A stretch of 64,000 nucleotides of DNA from JAMXLO01 sp963812475 (GCA_963812475.1 CAWEVI010000046.1:51760-115759); one strand, 5' to 3'. Shown: positions 1 through 8,951, numbered from the stretch's first letter. Notes: generated from the letters alone by a model not told the origin. Program-made: numbers and translations.

Positions 1-985
1 GCACCTGATGGGCGCGCCAGAAACCCTCCACGCGGTGACCGTCGATCTCCTTCGGGCAGGTCCAGCCCTTCGGACTGCGCAGGATCACCATGGGCCAGCG
101 CGGCCGTTCGGCACGCCCGGTGGCGCGCGCGGCGGTCTGGATCCGGCGGATCTCCGTGACGCAATGCTCCAGCGTCGCCGCCATCGCCTGGTGCATGCTG
201 TCGATGTCGGATCCTTCGACGAAGCACGGCGCGTAGCCGTAGCCGCGGAACAGCGCCTCCAGTTCGTCACGCGGGATGCGCGCCAGAACCGTTGGGTTGT
301 TGATCTTGTAGCCGTTCAGGTGCAGCACAGGCAGCACCGCGCCGTCGCGCACCGGATCAAGGAACTTGTTGGAATGCCAGGCGGTTGCGAGCGGCCCGGT
401 CTCCGCCTCGCCATCGCCCACCACCACGGCGGCGATCAGGTCCGGGTTGTCAAATGCCGCGCCGTAGGCGTGCGAGATGGAATAGCCGAGTTCGCCGCCT
501 TCATGAATCGAACCGGGCGTCTCCGGCGTGCAGTGACTGCCGATGCCGCCGGGAAACGAGAAACGGCCGAAGAAACGGCGCAGCCCGTCCTCGTCGTCGG
601 TGATCTCCGGATAGACCTCGCTGTAGCTGCCTTCCAGATACAGGTTCGACAGCACGCCGGGCGCGCCGTGCCCGGGACCGGCCAAATAGATCATGTCGAG
701 GTCGTATTTTCGGATGAGGCGATTGAGATGCACGTAAACAAGACTGAGCCCCGGGTCCGATCCCCAGTGGCCGAGCAGTCGTCGTTTCACGTGATCGGGC
801 TTCAGTGGCTCGCGGAGCAGCGGGTTGTCGCGCAGATAGATCATCGCCGCCGACATATAAAGCGTGGCGCGCCAATATGTGACAGTGGCGCGCAGTTCCT
901 CGGCAGAGAGCGGCGCGCCACTGATCGTCGCACGCGCCGGGCCGTAGGCGCCGATCGCGGCCAGGTCAACGGAAATGGTGTCCAT
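1..985 (-). CDS. xfp: Phosphoketolase (Xfp), N-terminal 328 residues, cut by window edge
   Basis: The minus-strand frame is open from an ATG at 985 to the left edge. It encodes the start of a thiamine-diphosphate D-xylulose-5-phosphate/D-fructose-6-phosphate phosphoketolase, which cleaves sugar phosphates to acetyl phosphate in the cytosol. Signature stretches seen are LAGPGHGAPG, SFPGGIGSHCTPETPGS and GDGEAETGPLA, the last being part of the TPP/Mg site. A purine-rich GGGGAG lies about 6 bases upstream of the ATG. Family members are about 790 residues, so roughly 40% is present and the rest lies left of base 1. The next gene is divergent, so the promoter should lie in 986-1252. An acetate kinase or phosphate acetyltransferase partner would have to be outside the window. 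The family assignment is firm; substrate preference cannot be read from sequence. Confidence 0.93.
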   Translation of the reverse strand, partial: MDTISVDLAAIGAYGPARATISGAPLSAEELRATVTYWRATLYMSAAMIYLRDNPLLREPLKPDHVKRRLLGHWGSDPGLSLVYVHLNRLIRKYDLDMIYLAGPGHGAPGVLSNLYLEGSYSEVYPEITDDEDGLRRFFGRFSFPGGIGSHCTPETPGSIHEGGELGYSISHAYGAAFDNPDLIAAVVVGDGEAETGPLATAWHSNKFLDPVRDGAVLPVLHLNGYKINNPTVLARIPRDELEALFRGYGYAPCFVEGSDIDSMHQAMAATLEHCVTEIRRIQTAARATGRAERPRWPMVILRSPKGWTCPKEIDGHRVEGFWRAHQV

Positions 986-1252
986 CACGGTCTCCCCTGT
1001 CGGAACCTCGAGCAGGCACGCAGGCAAACCGCCTGCTGATTGCATTACTGTTACACTGCCGCCCGTTCTCGCATCACGCGCCGGGCGCACCCGGCTCGTC
1101 CAAACCGAAAGCTGCACTGGCCTATACGCGCGCTGCTTTCCTGACAAGACCGGCCCGACGGAACGGTAGGTCGATCGTGGGCTGCCCTGCGGTGCAACAG
1201 CAAGAACCGGGAAGTGCGAATACCTGTGGCAAATGCTACAATTGGCCGCATC

Positions 1253-1828
1253 ATGTCGGAATGCGAATTCACGCTCTTCGATACGGCGGTCGGACGCTGC
1301 GGCATCGCGTGGGGTGCAGGTGGCATTGTCGGCGTCCAGCTGCCGGAGCGGCATGACAATGCCACCCGGACACGCCTCCTGCGGCGATATCCGGCTGCCT
1401 GCGAAGCAACGCCGCCGCCCGCCATACGGCATGCGATCGACAACATTGCAGCCTTGCTGGACGGTGAGGCACGCGATCTGTCGGCCATCGCGCTCGACAT
1501 GGACCGTGTGCCGCCGTTCCATCGACGGGTCTATGCGGTTGCGCGCACCATACCGCTCGGCACCACGCTTTCGTACGGCGAGATAGCGGCGCGGCTGGGG
1601 GACCGCAGCGCGGCACGCGACGTGGGCGAGGCGATGGGACAAAATCCATTTCCCGTCATCGTTCCGTGCCACCGAGTGGTTGCGGCCGGCGGCAGATTGG
1701 GCGGATTCTCTGCGACCGGCGGCGTCACGACGAAGCTGCGTCTGCTCGAGATCGAAGGCGCGCAGGTGGGCGAGCGACCGACGCTGTTCGAAAGCCTTCC
1801 ATTGGTTGCGCGGCCGCGACGCGGCTAG
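1253..1828 (+). CDS. ogt: Methylated-DNA--protein-cysteine S-methyltransferase
   Basis: This 191-residue protein should remove O6-alkyl groups from guanine by transfer to its own cysteine. The active-site block PCHRVVAAGGRLGGFS is present near residue 142, with the upstream helix-turn-helix region (TLSYGEIAARLGD) expected of Ogt/AdaB proteins. An in-frame GTG at 1214 would add 13 residues, but the ATG at 1253 starts the protein (MSECEFTLFD) where the family usually begins, so it is preferred. No fused AdaA domain is present. The gene stands alone, divergent from the phosphoketolase. Function is well supported. Confidence 0.92.
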   Translation: MSECEFTLFDTAVGRCGIAWGAGGIVGVQLPERHDNATRTRLLRRYPAACEATPPPAIRHAIDNIAALLDGEARDLSAIALDMDRVPPFHRRVYAVARTIPLGTTLSYGEIAARLGDRSAARDVGEAMGQNPFPVIVPCHRVVAAGGRLGGFSATGGVTTKLRLLEIEGAQVGERPTLFESLPLVARPRRG

Positions 1829-1989
1829 CAAGCTGCACGGTGATCTTGGCCAGTCGAAACGAGCGGAGCGCACCGCCTCAACGCGGGACAGCAAAGGGGA
1901 TGTTCCCCTGCATCGTAAAGCAAGGTTTCCAGCGCAGATGCAGGAAGACGAGGCATTGTTGACGTACGGCACTGGCCCCTCACATGTCG

Positions 1990-2070
1990 TGGCCGGGCGA
2001 GACCCGGCCATCTGAACCCGCACTGCGGCCTGCAAGGATGGCCGGGTCATTCCCCGGATCAAGTCCGGGG
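1990..2070. repeat. Intergenic palindromic (REP-like) repeat, two hairpins
   Basis: Two strong hairpins lie between ogt and the IS110 remnant. The first (1990-2010) pairs TGGCCGGG with CCCGGCCA; the second (2052-2070) pairs CCCCGGA with TCCGGGG around a 5-base loop. The 41 bases between them also contain half-copies of the CCGGCCAT motif. This design is typical of dispersed GC-rich intergenic repeats in alphaproteobacteria. The second hairpin overlaps the end of the truncated IS110 frame, so the repeat, or the deletion that brought it in, forms the current end of that element. Confidence 0.65.
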
Positions 2071-2883
2071 ACGGCCATGACGGTTTTGCGGCGACGCTGA
2101 GCCTCCCCTAAGAGTCAACCTTTGGGACGGTTGGTCTTGGAAAGGGTCGAGATCGCGGTTCACCTCTGCATCGATCTCGGCAATAGCGGTGTCGAGTGCA
2201 TCAATGTGGCGCAGATGCAGGCGCAGCAGGAAGCGGTGTCGTTCGGTGACGCGGCCCTGGAGGGCGGCGCGCAGTCGCTCCGGCGGTGCCTTGACGCCGC
2301 GCTGCACCAGGGTGAGCAGCTTGTCCGGATCATCCTCGCCGTCGATCAGCGCCTGGAGAATGGCGCGGCCGGACACGCCCATGATCTGGGTCAGCACAGA
2401 GGCGAGCTTGAGGTTGGCGTCCTCCAGCGTCTTCTGGATGCGCTGGACGTGGCTGGCCTGCTCGCGCACCAACTGCTTGCGGGTGCGCAGCAGGGCCCGC
2501 ATCTCCTGGATCGGCGCCTCCGGCACAAAGCTGGCGCGGATCAGGCCGTGTGCCAACAGATCGGCAAGCCAGACTGCATCGGCGACATCGGTCTTGCGTC
2601 CCGGCACGTTCTTGACATGCGCGGCGTTGGCCAGGATCAACGTGACCTCGCCATCTGACAGGATGTGCCAGACCGGCTTCCAGTAGACGCCGGTTGCCTC
2701 CATCGCGACATGGGTGCAACCGCTCGCCGCCAGCCAGGCGGACAGCGCCAGCAGGCCCGCTGTCGTGGTATCGAAGCTCCGCACTTCGCTCTTGGCCGCG
2801 CCGTCACTCGCCACACGCGCACACGCGACAACCGTATCCTTGTGAACGTCAAGCCCCGCACAGCGAGGGTAGAGAACGTCCAT
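2059..2883 (-). pseudogene. IS110-family transposase, C-terminally truncated
   Basis: From an ATG at 2883 the product starts MDVLYPRCAGLDVHKDT and carries the RuvC-like DEDD domain of IS110 transposases: Asp in GLDVHKD, Glu in MEATGVYW and Asp residues in KTDVADAVWLADLL. Full-length enzymes have about 340-400 residues and a C-terminal Transposase_20 domain with the catalytic serine. Here recognisable sequence stops near base 2115, and the last 15-20 residues are read-through into the palindromic repeat. The C-terminal domain is absent, so the protein should be inactive. IS110 elements lack terminal inverted repeats, so the outer ends cannot be placed. Confidence 0.85.
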
Positions 2884-3202
2884 GGCTCCCTCCGTTTGTT
2901 GCGCCGCCGGCGCAGGGCACCCCTGGATCAAAGTCTAAACAACGCGCTCCCGAGCCTTGCGGCCCATGGCGCAATCGGGGGTGCTTCGGGTGCCCCGGGT
3001 TCAACTAATACGCGGGCTCGCTCGCACCATAGAACAGCCAACCTCTCCGCCAACGGTCGGAAGACAATGCCACAGGTTTCATGCACGGCGGGTCGCCTAT
3101 TCCGGTGGCAAACTAATACCAAGTCCGGTTGAGGGAGACTCATCGGGGTTCCCCGACGCGGGGCCGATCTGATTGAAGACTGGCGGACCAAGGAGGTTCG
3201 CC

Positions 3203-4154
3203 ATGCGGAAGCCAATCCCACTGAGGCTGGATCATGATGCGGCGGGGCTGCGCGGTCTGGCGCGCGCGAGTGAGGACGCCGATCAGGTCCGGCGATTGTT
3301 GGCGCTGGCATTGATCTACGATGGAGGCAGCCGCACGCAAGCGGCGGCGGCTGGCGGGGTGACGCTGCAAGTTGTGCGTGATTGGGTTCTGCGGTTCAAC
3401 GCGCACGGTCCGGGGGGACTGATCGACCGCAAGGCTCCCGGCCAGCCGTCGCGGCTCAATGACGAGCAACGCGCAGCGCTTGCGGCGATGGTCGAGAACG
3501 GCCCGATCCCGGCGGTGCACGGCGTGATCCGCTGGCGGATCACCGATCTCTGCCAATGGATCTGGGAGGAATACCAGATCAGCGTCTCGAAGCAGACGCT
3601 CAGCCGTGAGTTGCGGGCCATCGGATACCGCGAGCTGTCGGCGCGGCATCAGGCGACGCACTGGACAGGTCGGGCGATGGCCGAAGCTGCGGGCATTTCG
3701 CTCAGTTCGGTGCAGCGCATCTGGGCGGCGCACAAGCTTCAGCCGCATCGTGTGCGCAGCTTCAAGCGTTCGCGCGATCCCGCGTTTGCCACCAAGCTGA
3801 CCGACATCGTCGGCCTCTACCTCGATCCGCCGGCGCACGCCGTGGTGCTGTCGATCGACGAGAAAAGCCAGATCCAAGCGCTCGACCGGTACTCAGCCGG
3901 GGCTGCCAATGAAGCCGGGCCGCCGCGGCACCATGACGCACGATTACAAGCGCCACGGCACGACAACCCTGTTCGCGGCGCTCAACGTGCTCGACGGCCG
4001 CGTGATCGGCCGCTGCATGCAACAGCACCGGCACGAGGAGTTCATCCGCTTCCTCAACGACATCGAGCGCGCGGTGCCGACCGGCAAGCTGATCGAAGCC
4101 GTCGTCGACAACTACGCCACCCACAAACATCCGAAGGTCAAAGCCTGGCTGTAA
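3203..4154 (+). pseudogene. IS630-family transposase, chimeric, frameshifted and truncated
   Basis: Translation starts at 3203 (MRKPIPLRLDHDAAGL) after an AAGGAGG ribosome site. Residues up to about 150 (ending RELSAR near base 3650) are the helix-turn-helix half of one IS630 subtype. From THWTGRAMAEAAG onward the sequence matches a different subtype, with the first catalytic Asp in SIDEKSQIQALDR. A single extra base near 3888-3891 shifts the frame; the correct continuation is MKPGRRGTMTHDYKRHG in another frame from 3909, with the second Asp in VDNYATHKHPK. The frame ends at 4154 after KAWL, before the segment that would carry the final catalytic Glu. It is therefore a three-fold defective copy: recombinant, frameshifted and missing its 3' end. 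Confidence 0.82.
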
Positions 4155-4814
4155 GAGCACGCTTTGGCATATGAATGGCGAGTTGAAGACCGTCAGGGCA
4201 CTGGACGACGCGCACATGCACCGGGCACCTGGCCAGCGGTCGGATGCAATGCACCAAATATCTGAAAGCGACCGGTCTGCAACTCTGCCCGCTGCGTCAG
4301 TTCGACAAGCCGCACCAGGTCATCTGCGTGTTTTGAATGTATCGCCTCTCTGCATCTGAGCAAAAATGCTTTCCTGGTCTATCTCAGCCGCGACCGAGTA
4401 CGCACAACCGGAAGGACCACTGTGACGAAGTATTCGCGCCAGTCTGCATTTCGCCAAGGGACAACGACCATAGGCATATGGCACCGGAACGGACACCAGA
4501 AGACCTGACCATGACGCCACAGTGCCGACCGTAGTGTCAGGCAGTAACTTGCGGTCTGGCAAGATATAGCAAATTGCGTTTTCGCAAGAACAGCATAGAA
4601 CAAATTTCTATTAGAATACCGCAACTATAATAGTTGCGGTATCGAATGGTCCAGGCTATAAGCCCCTGGCGGCCCAAATCCCACGAGCCGTTGCCCGCCG
4701 CATGCAGATACGTCCTGCACGCCGTCGAGCCGCGAACCGAGTTTGTCCATTACGTTGCGTGTAAGAAATCATGATGCGCTGCGAGATCGACCACACAAAA
4801 TCCAATAGGAGCGG
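4155..4814. other. Gene-free stretch with AT-rich leader of the copper oxidase
   Basis: No gene is recognised in these 660 bases. The left part (4155-4560) has only short unsupported frames and probably is the decayed tail left by IS630. The region 4560-4645 is clearly AT-richer than its surroundings and holds the 27-bp palindrome listed separately. The last 170 bases lead to the multicopper oxidase start, which has a TAGGAG ribosome site. This is the most likely place for the promoter of the oxidase-SCO1 pair. Confidence 0.55.
4616..4642. promoter_or_regulatory. Perfect 27-bp palindrome, candidate operator
   Basis: Bases 4616-4628 (ATACCGCAACTAT) and 4630-4642 are exact reverse complements around a single central A. 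There is no T-run after it, so it does not look like a terminator, and the loop is too small for a good RNA hairpin. It lies about 175 bases upstream of the multicopper oxidase in an AT-rich patch. A dimeric regulator binding site is the simplest reading. The motif is not one I can tie to a known copper regulator (CueR, CsoR or CopY), and no regulator gene is adjacent. Confidence 0.5.
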
Positions 4815-6674
4815 ATGATGACGAGTTGGAAAGACAGATTGGCGCTGACGGCGCAGCGAAACCGGCAGGAAATCGTCAAGGCCAAGCTGGATCGGCGCGA
4901 GATGATGCGTCTCGGCCTGCTGACCGCGGGCGGCAGCCTTATCGCGAAGGCTGGCCTGAGCTCCCGTGCCTTTGGCGCTGGTTTGGACAACACACTGACC
5001 GGCGTCGATCTGACCCTGGGCAAGGTTCCGCCCAGCCCGCCGGTCAGGCCGTGGGTGCAGCCGATGCCGCGCCTGACGGTCAAGAAGCCGGTGAAGGCCA
5101 AGGACCTGCTGTGGGGTGCGCCCGACGGCACCACGCCGATCGACGAAGCGACCAAACGGATCAATCATCAGTTCTACAGCGTCAACCCCGATGGGTCCTG
5201 CACCGATAAGTTCGGCGAGACGAAATACTATGAACTGATCATGCAGGAGGCGAACGTCAAACTGCATCCTGACTACTCGCCCACCAAGGTCTGGGGGTTC
5301 GATGGACTGGTTCCCGGCCCGCTGTTCCGGATGGAGTACGGCGAACCGGCGATGGTGCGGTTTCACAACCACCTGCCGTCGGTGAAGATCCCGCAGGCCT
5401 ATGGCATCGCCGAGATGACCACACATCTGCACAACGCCCATACCCCTTCAGAAAGCGATGGCAATCCTGTCAACTATTTCAATTCGATCAACGATCCGAA
5501 CGCGATCAACCCGAACGGGTTCAAGGACCAGCATTATCCAAACGTCAAGGCCGGCTACACCGCTCGGGGCGATCTGGTCGGCGACCCGACCGAGGCCTTG
5601 AGCTCGCTGTGGTACCACGATCACCACCTCGATTTCACCGCCCAGAACGTCTACAAGGGCATGTTCGGATGCTATACTCTGTTCGACGACAAGGACACTG
5701 GCGACGAGACCACCGGCCTGCGTCTGCCAAGCGGCGATTATGACATCCCGATCTTCTTCAACGACTTCCTGTTCGACTCGAGCTGCCAGACAGTCTTCGA
5801 CCTGTTCGACCTGGACGGAATTCTCGGTGATCGGTTCTGCGCGAACGGAGCGATCCAGCCGGTACTGAACGTCAACAAGCGCCGCTATCGCTTCCGTCTA
5901 TACGCCCCCGGCCCGTCGCGCTGGTGGGAGTTCGCGCTGTGGGACGGCACCAATTATATCCCGTTCTGGCAGATCTCCAGCGACGGCAACCTGCTGCCGC
6001 AGGCGATCCAGACCTCCAGCGTGCGGCTCGCCGTGGCGGAGCGTGTCGACATCATCGTCGACTTCAGCAAGGTCAAAACGTCGCGCCTCTACTTCGTCAA
6101 CCGTCTGGAGCAGATCAACGGGCGCGGGCCGACCGGCAAGATCCTCAGCCCCGGCACACCGATCGTGCAGATCAATATCGGTGCGGCGGCGCCCGACTAC
6201 AGTGTCGATCCCGCGGCCGCACCGTTGGTGATGCGCACCCTGCCGGATCCTGACTTCAATGCCTTGCTGGCACGTGCCGCCAAGGCGCCCACCCGCACCT
6301 GGCGTTTCGAACGTGGCAGCGGCGGCTGGATGGTCAACGGCAAGTTCTTCGACGAAAACGTGGTGAGTGCCGCCATCGGGCAGGAATCGGAGGAAGTCTG
6401 GGTCGTCCAGAACCCCGGCGGCGCCTGGCGTCACCCTGTCCACATCCACTTCGAAGAGCACCGCACGCTGTCGCGCAACGGCGCGCTGGTGAAGCCGAAC
6501 ACACAGTTCAACGCCAGCGTCGATTACGCCCGCAAGGACGTTATCGAACTCAATACCAACGAGGAAGTGCGCGTCTTCATGCGCTTCCGCGACATGAAGG
6601 GCCGCTACGTTATGCACTGCCACAACGTGGTGCATGAAGACCACGCGATGATGATCCGCTGGGATATCGTCTAG
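4815..6674 (+). CDS. Multicopper oxidase, Tat-exported
   Basis: This 619-residue protein has all four copper-binding blocks: THLHNAHTP near residue 200, WYHDHH near 265, HPVHIHFEEH near 540 and HCHNVVHEDHAMM near 600, the last holding the type-1 Cys and Met. The N-terminus has a twin-arginine stretch (DRREMMRLGL) and a short hydrophobic segment, pointing to folded export to the periplasm. The architecture resembles CotA/bilirubin-oxidase-type laccases rather than CueO, because no Met-rich segment is visible. Likely roles are oxidation of Mn(II), phenols or Cu(I); the sequence does not decide between them. Two adjacent ATG codons occur at 4815 and 4818; the AGGAG spacing allows either. The next gene, 73 bases on, is a SCO1-like protein, which supports a copper-linked function. 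Confidence 0.92.
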   Translation: MMTSWKDRLALTAQRNRQEIVKAKLDRREMMRLGLLTAGGSLIAKAGLSSRAFGAGLDNTLTGVDLTLGKVPPSPPVRPWVQPMPRLTVKKPVKAKDLLWGAPDGTTPIDEATKRINHQFYSVNPDGSCTDKFGETKYYELIMQEANVKLHPDYSPTKVWGFDGLVPGPLFRMEYGEPAMVRFHNHLPSVKIPQAYGIAEMTTHLHNAHTPSESDGNPVNYFNSINDPNAINPNGFKDQHYPNVKAGYTARGDLVGDPTEALSSLWYHDHHLDFTAQNVYKGMFGCYTLFDDKDTGDETTGLRLPSGDYDIPIFFNDFLFDSSCQTVFDLFDLDGILGDRFCANGAIQPVLNVNKRRYRFRLYAPGPSRWWEFALWDGTNYIPFWQISSDGNLLPQAIQTSSVRLAVAERVDIIVDFSKVKTSRLYFVNRLEQINGRGPTGKILSPGTPIVQINIGAAAPDYSVDPAAAPLVMRTLPDPDFNALLARAAKAPTRTWRFERGSGGWMVNGKFFDENVVSAAIGQESEEVWVVQNPGGAWRHPVHIHFEEHRTLSRNGALVKPNTQFNASVDYARKDVIELNTNEEVRVFMRFRDMKGRYVMHCHNVVHEDHAMMIRWDIV

Positions 6675-6692
6675 CCCGGCACCGGCCGGCGT

Positions 6693-6713
6693 CCGCCCCG
6701 ACTTCAGGGGCGG
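6693..6713 (+). terminator. Hairpin between oxidase and SCO1-like gene
   Basis: CCGCCCC (6693-6699) pairs perfectly with GGGGCGG (6707-6713) over a 7-base loop. No U-run follows, so it may act as an mRNA processing or stability element between the two genes rather than a full terminator. Confidence 0.4.
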
Positions 6714-6747
6714 TCGCCGTGCCCTTCAACATGGAAAGAACAGGATC

Positions 6748-7344
6748 ATGAACAGGCGAAAACTCTTCGTCGGGGCCGCCGCGGCCGCTGTGTCGTCGTT
6801 TGCCCTCACGTCGGGCGGCAAGGCGGAGATGCTTCCGCAAGATGGCGCGGCGTGGTTCACCAATGTCGAGGTGAAGACGCAAGACGGGCGGACGTTGCGC
6901 TTCTATGACGACGTCATGAAGGGCAAGATTCTTCTCATCAACTTCTTCTTCACCGAGTGCGATGCGATCTGTCCCCTGACGACCGAGAATCTTGCCCGCG
7001 TGCAGGAATTGCTTGGCGCGCGCGTCGGCAACGAGATCCGCATGGTTTCGATATCGCTGCAGCCGGAACGCGATACACCGGACCGGCTCGCCTCCTACGC
7101 CAGGACCTATGGCGCGGGGCCCGGCTGGCTGTTCCTGACCGGCAGGAAGGACGATATCGAACTCCTTCGCCACCGGTTGGGCTTCGTCGATATCGATCCG
7201 GTCGTGGATGCCGACCCCGAGCAGCACCTTGGCACGGTACGGATCGCCAACGAGCCGATGCATCGCTGGGCCATGAGCCCCGCGCTGCTCAACCCGGCGG
7301 CACTCGTTCGTGCCGTGGATCGGGTTGTCCCACGATTCACCTGA
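6748..7344 (+). CDS. SCO1/SenC-family copper chaperone-like thioredoxin-fold protein
   Basis: The 198-residue product begins with a twin-arginine-like signal (MNRRKLFVGAAAAA) and contains the CxxxC copper/redox motif in TECDAICPLT (about residues 71-75). A His at about residue 171 (PMHRWAM) may serve as the third copper ligand, though the usual DHS context is absent. SCO proteins deliver copper to cytochrome oxidase or reduce its cysteines in the periplasm. Directly behind a multicopper oxidase and with no terminal oxidase gene nearby, this copy may instead mature that oxidase; this is inference from position. The ribosome site is a weak AGGATC-type sequence. Family placement is secure, partner enzyme uncertain. 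Confidence 0.85.
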   Translation: MNRRKLFVGAAAAAVSSFALTSGGKAEMLPQDGAAWFTNVEVKTQDGRTLRFYDDVMKGKILLINFFFTECDAICPLTTENLARVQELLGARVGNEIRMVSISLQPERDTPDRLASYARTYGAGPGWLFLTGRKDDIELLRHRLGFVDIDPVVDADPEQHLGTVRIANEPMHRWAMSPALLNPAALVRAVDRVVPRFT

Positions 7345-7479
7345 GGCCTGCCTGTCGCGGCGCCTGCGGCCAGCCAGCGTCCTGTTCGCGCCGATGGTCG
7401 ATCCTGAGCGATGGCCCGGCGCCACGATTGTAGCGCTTCCCGCTTGACCCGGCTCGCCGCGACTTGGCACCCATAGTGC

Positions 7480-8256
7480 ATGTCCATTTCGGTGTCGGCG
7501 TCGCTGCCTCTGCTGCTGTTATGCGGGACGCTGCTCGCTGTCCCTGCCGCGCTGGGCCAGACTGTGGGCGGCCAGCCTAGCGGCACGCTGCAGGTGCCGT
7601 CGAAGCCGAAAGTGACGCCGCAGCCGGTGCCCAAGCCCCCGAGCGCCGCACCCCGTGTGCCGGCGCATCCAGCCAGCGGAAAACCGCCGCCGGTGGTTCG
7701 GCCGCATGGCCCGATACATGCGCAGAAGCCGCCGCCAAAACCGCCCGCCCCCGCCGCTCCGACGCCGCCGCCCGCGACCACGTCCGCCCCGGTCGAGCCG
7801 CCAAAGACCGCGACCGACAACAAGGGTTCCGCCACCAATCTACCGTTACCGCGCTACGCCGCACTGCGTTCGGACGAAGTCAATCTTCGCGCCGGTCCCG
7901 GCACCCGCTATCCGATCGAGTGGGTTTACAAGCGTCGCGAGCTGCCCGTGGAGATCCAGCGGGAATTCGAGGTCTGGCGGCTGGTGCAGGACCCCGACGG
8001 CATCAAGGGCTGGGTGCACTCGGCGACGCTCACCGGCCGGCGGAGTTTCATGGTCACCGGCGCCGATGCCACGCTGCGGCGGGACGCGCAGGACAGCGCC
8101 GCACCGGTGGCGGTCCTGAAGCCTGGCGTCGTGGGTCATATCCGCGGCTGTCAGGCGAACTCCGATTGGTGCCAGGTGCAGGTCGGGGACTATCGGGGGT
8201 TCCTCAAGCGCAGCCAGTTCTGGGGCGCGCTGCCGGACGAGGTCTTCACCAACTGA
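7480..8256 (+). CDS. Secreted SH3-domain protein with proline-rich linker
   Basis: The 258-residue product has a signal peptide (residues 1-26, LLLLCGTLLAVPAALG), then about 90 residues very rich in Pro/Ala/Lys, then a bacterial SH3-type domain pair from about residue 125 (VNLRAGPGTRYPIEWVYKR, WRLVQDPDGIKGWVH). This is the DUF1058/SH3_3 arrangement found in periplasmic or wall-associated proteins of alphaproteobacteria. No catalytic domain is present; binding to peptidoglycan or another protein is likely. The gene follows the copper pair after 135 bases and precedes the nitrile hydratase-like genes, but nothing links it functionally to either. Confidence 0.82.
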   Translation: MSISVSASLPLLLLCGTLLAVPAALGQTVGGQPSGTLQVPSKPKVTPQPVPKPPSAAPRVPAHPASGKPPPVVRPHGPIHAQKPPPKPPAPAAPTPPPATTSAPVEPPKTATDNKGSATNLPLPRYAALRSDEVNLRAGPGTRYPIEWVYKRRELPVEIQREFEVWRLVQDPDGIKGWVHSATLTGRRSFMVTGADATLRRDAQDSAAPVAVLKPGVVGHIRGCQANSDWCQVQVGDYRGFLKRSQFWGALPDEVFTN

Positions 8257-8296
8257 CGCTTTTGCATCCGGCGGTGGACGCGGTATCGTCCGCGGC

Positions 8297-8605
8297 ATGG
8301 AAAAGGATATGCCACGCGCCCACCACGACCTGGGGGGCGTCGCCAAATTCATGTGCGAGCCGGTGGACGTCGAGCCGCACGCGCTGACCGACTTCGACAA
8401 GGAGGTCGATGGGCTGTCGGGCGTGCTGCGTATGAAGCGCCTGATGACGGTGGACGAGATGCGCCGCGGCATCGAGGCAATCCCCGAGGACGAGTACCAC
8501 CGCTTGAGTTACTACCGTCGCTGGATGCGCTCGATCACGGATAACCTGCTGCGCAAGGGCATCATCACCGAGGCGGAGTTGCGCGCCGCGCTGGAGAGGG
8601 CCTGA
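8297..8605 (+). CDS. Nitrile hydratase/thiocyanate hydrolase-like beta subunit, N-terminal half
   Basis: This 102-residue protein matches the helical N-terminal half of nitrile hydratase beta subunits (HDLGG near the start; MTVDEMRRGIE; YYRRWMRSITDNLLRKGIIT). In ordinary nitrile hydratases this half is fused to the SH3-like half; here a stop codon separates them, as in three-subunit enzymes such as thiocyanate hydrolase (ScnABC) and toyocamycin nitrile hydratase (ToyJKL). Its TGA overlaps the ATG of the next gene by one base, so the two halves should be made in equal amounts. An alternative in-frame start at 8309 (MPRAHHDLGG) is possible. Confidence 0.8.
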   Translation: MEKDMPRAHHDLGGVAKFMCEPVDVEPHALTDFDKEVDGLSGVLRMKRLMTVDEMRRGIEAIPEDEYHRLSYYRRWMRSITDNLLRKGIITEAELRAALERA

Positions 8606-8889
8606 TGGCGCCATTGGCCCCCGGCACGACAGTGCGGGTGAAGGACGACTGGCCGGAGACACGCGGACCGGTGCACATCCGCACGCCGCACTATCTCCGC
8701 GGCAGGGAAGGCGTCGTGGTCCGCCGCCTTGGCGCATTCGCCAACCCCGAGGACCTGGCGTTCGCCCGCCCGGCCGCCAGTCGCCCGTTGTATCATGTGG
8801 CATTCGCCCAGCCCGCGGTGTGGCAGGAAGGCCGTGAGGGCGACGAACTGCTGGTGGAGATCTTCGAACATTGGCTAGAGCCGGCATGA
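8605..8889 (+). CDS. Nitrile hydratase/thiocyanate hydrolase-like beta subunit, C-terminal SH3-like half
   Basis: The 94-residue product corresponds to the C-terminal beta-barrel of nitrile hydratase beta subunits: FAxPxG-like GTTVRVKDDWP, THIRTPHYLRG-type HIRTPHYLRGREGVV, and LYHVAF followed by a C-terminal VEIFEHWLEPA. This half packs against the metal-bearing alpha subunit. The start codon shares one base with the previous stop. It is complete, not a truncated fragment, because both half-genes have their own start and stop and are tightly coupled. Confidence 0.83.
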   Translation: MAPLAPGTTVRVKDDWPETRGPVHIRTPHYLRGREGVVVRRLGAFANPEDLAFARPAASRPLYHVAFAQPAVWQEGREGDELLVEIFEHWLEPA

Positions 8890-8909
8890 TGGCCGGATCA
8901 CGTCCGACC

Positions 8910-8951
8910 ATGACGCAGGAGGATCGGGCTTTCGCCCGAGAGCTTATATGA
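8910..8951 (+). CDS. Possible 13-residue leader peptide before the alpha subunit
   Basis: An ATG at 8910 opens a short frame (MTQEDRAFARELI) whose TGA overlaps the alpha-subunit ATG at 8948. The alpha gene has no good ribosome site at normal distance: the only AGGAGG-like sequence (about 8917-8922) lies 25 bases upstream, inside this frame. Termination-reinitiation on the overlap would explain how the alpha subunit is translated. It could equally be chance; no other evidence supports it. Confidence 0.22.
   Translation: MTQEDRAFARELI

Noticed and set aside
6693..6713. Rho-independent terminator ending the copper oxidase transcript
   Set aside because: The hairpin is perfect but lacks a U-run, and the SCO1-like gene follows closely; kept only as a low-confidence hairpin.
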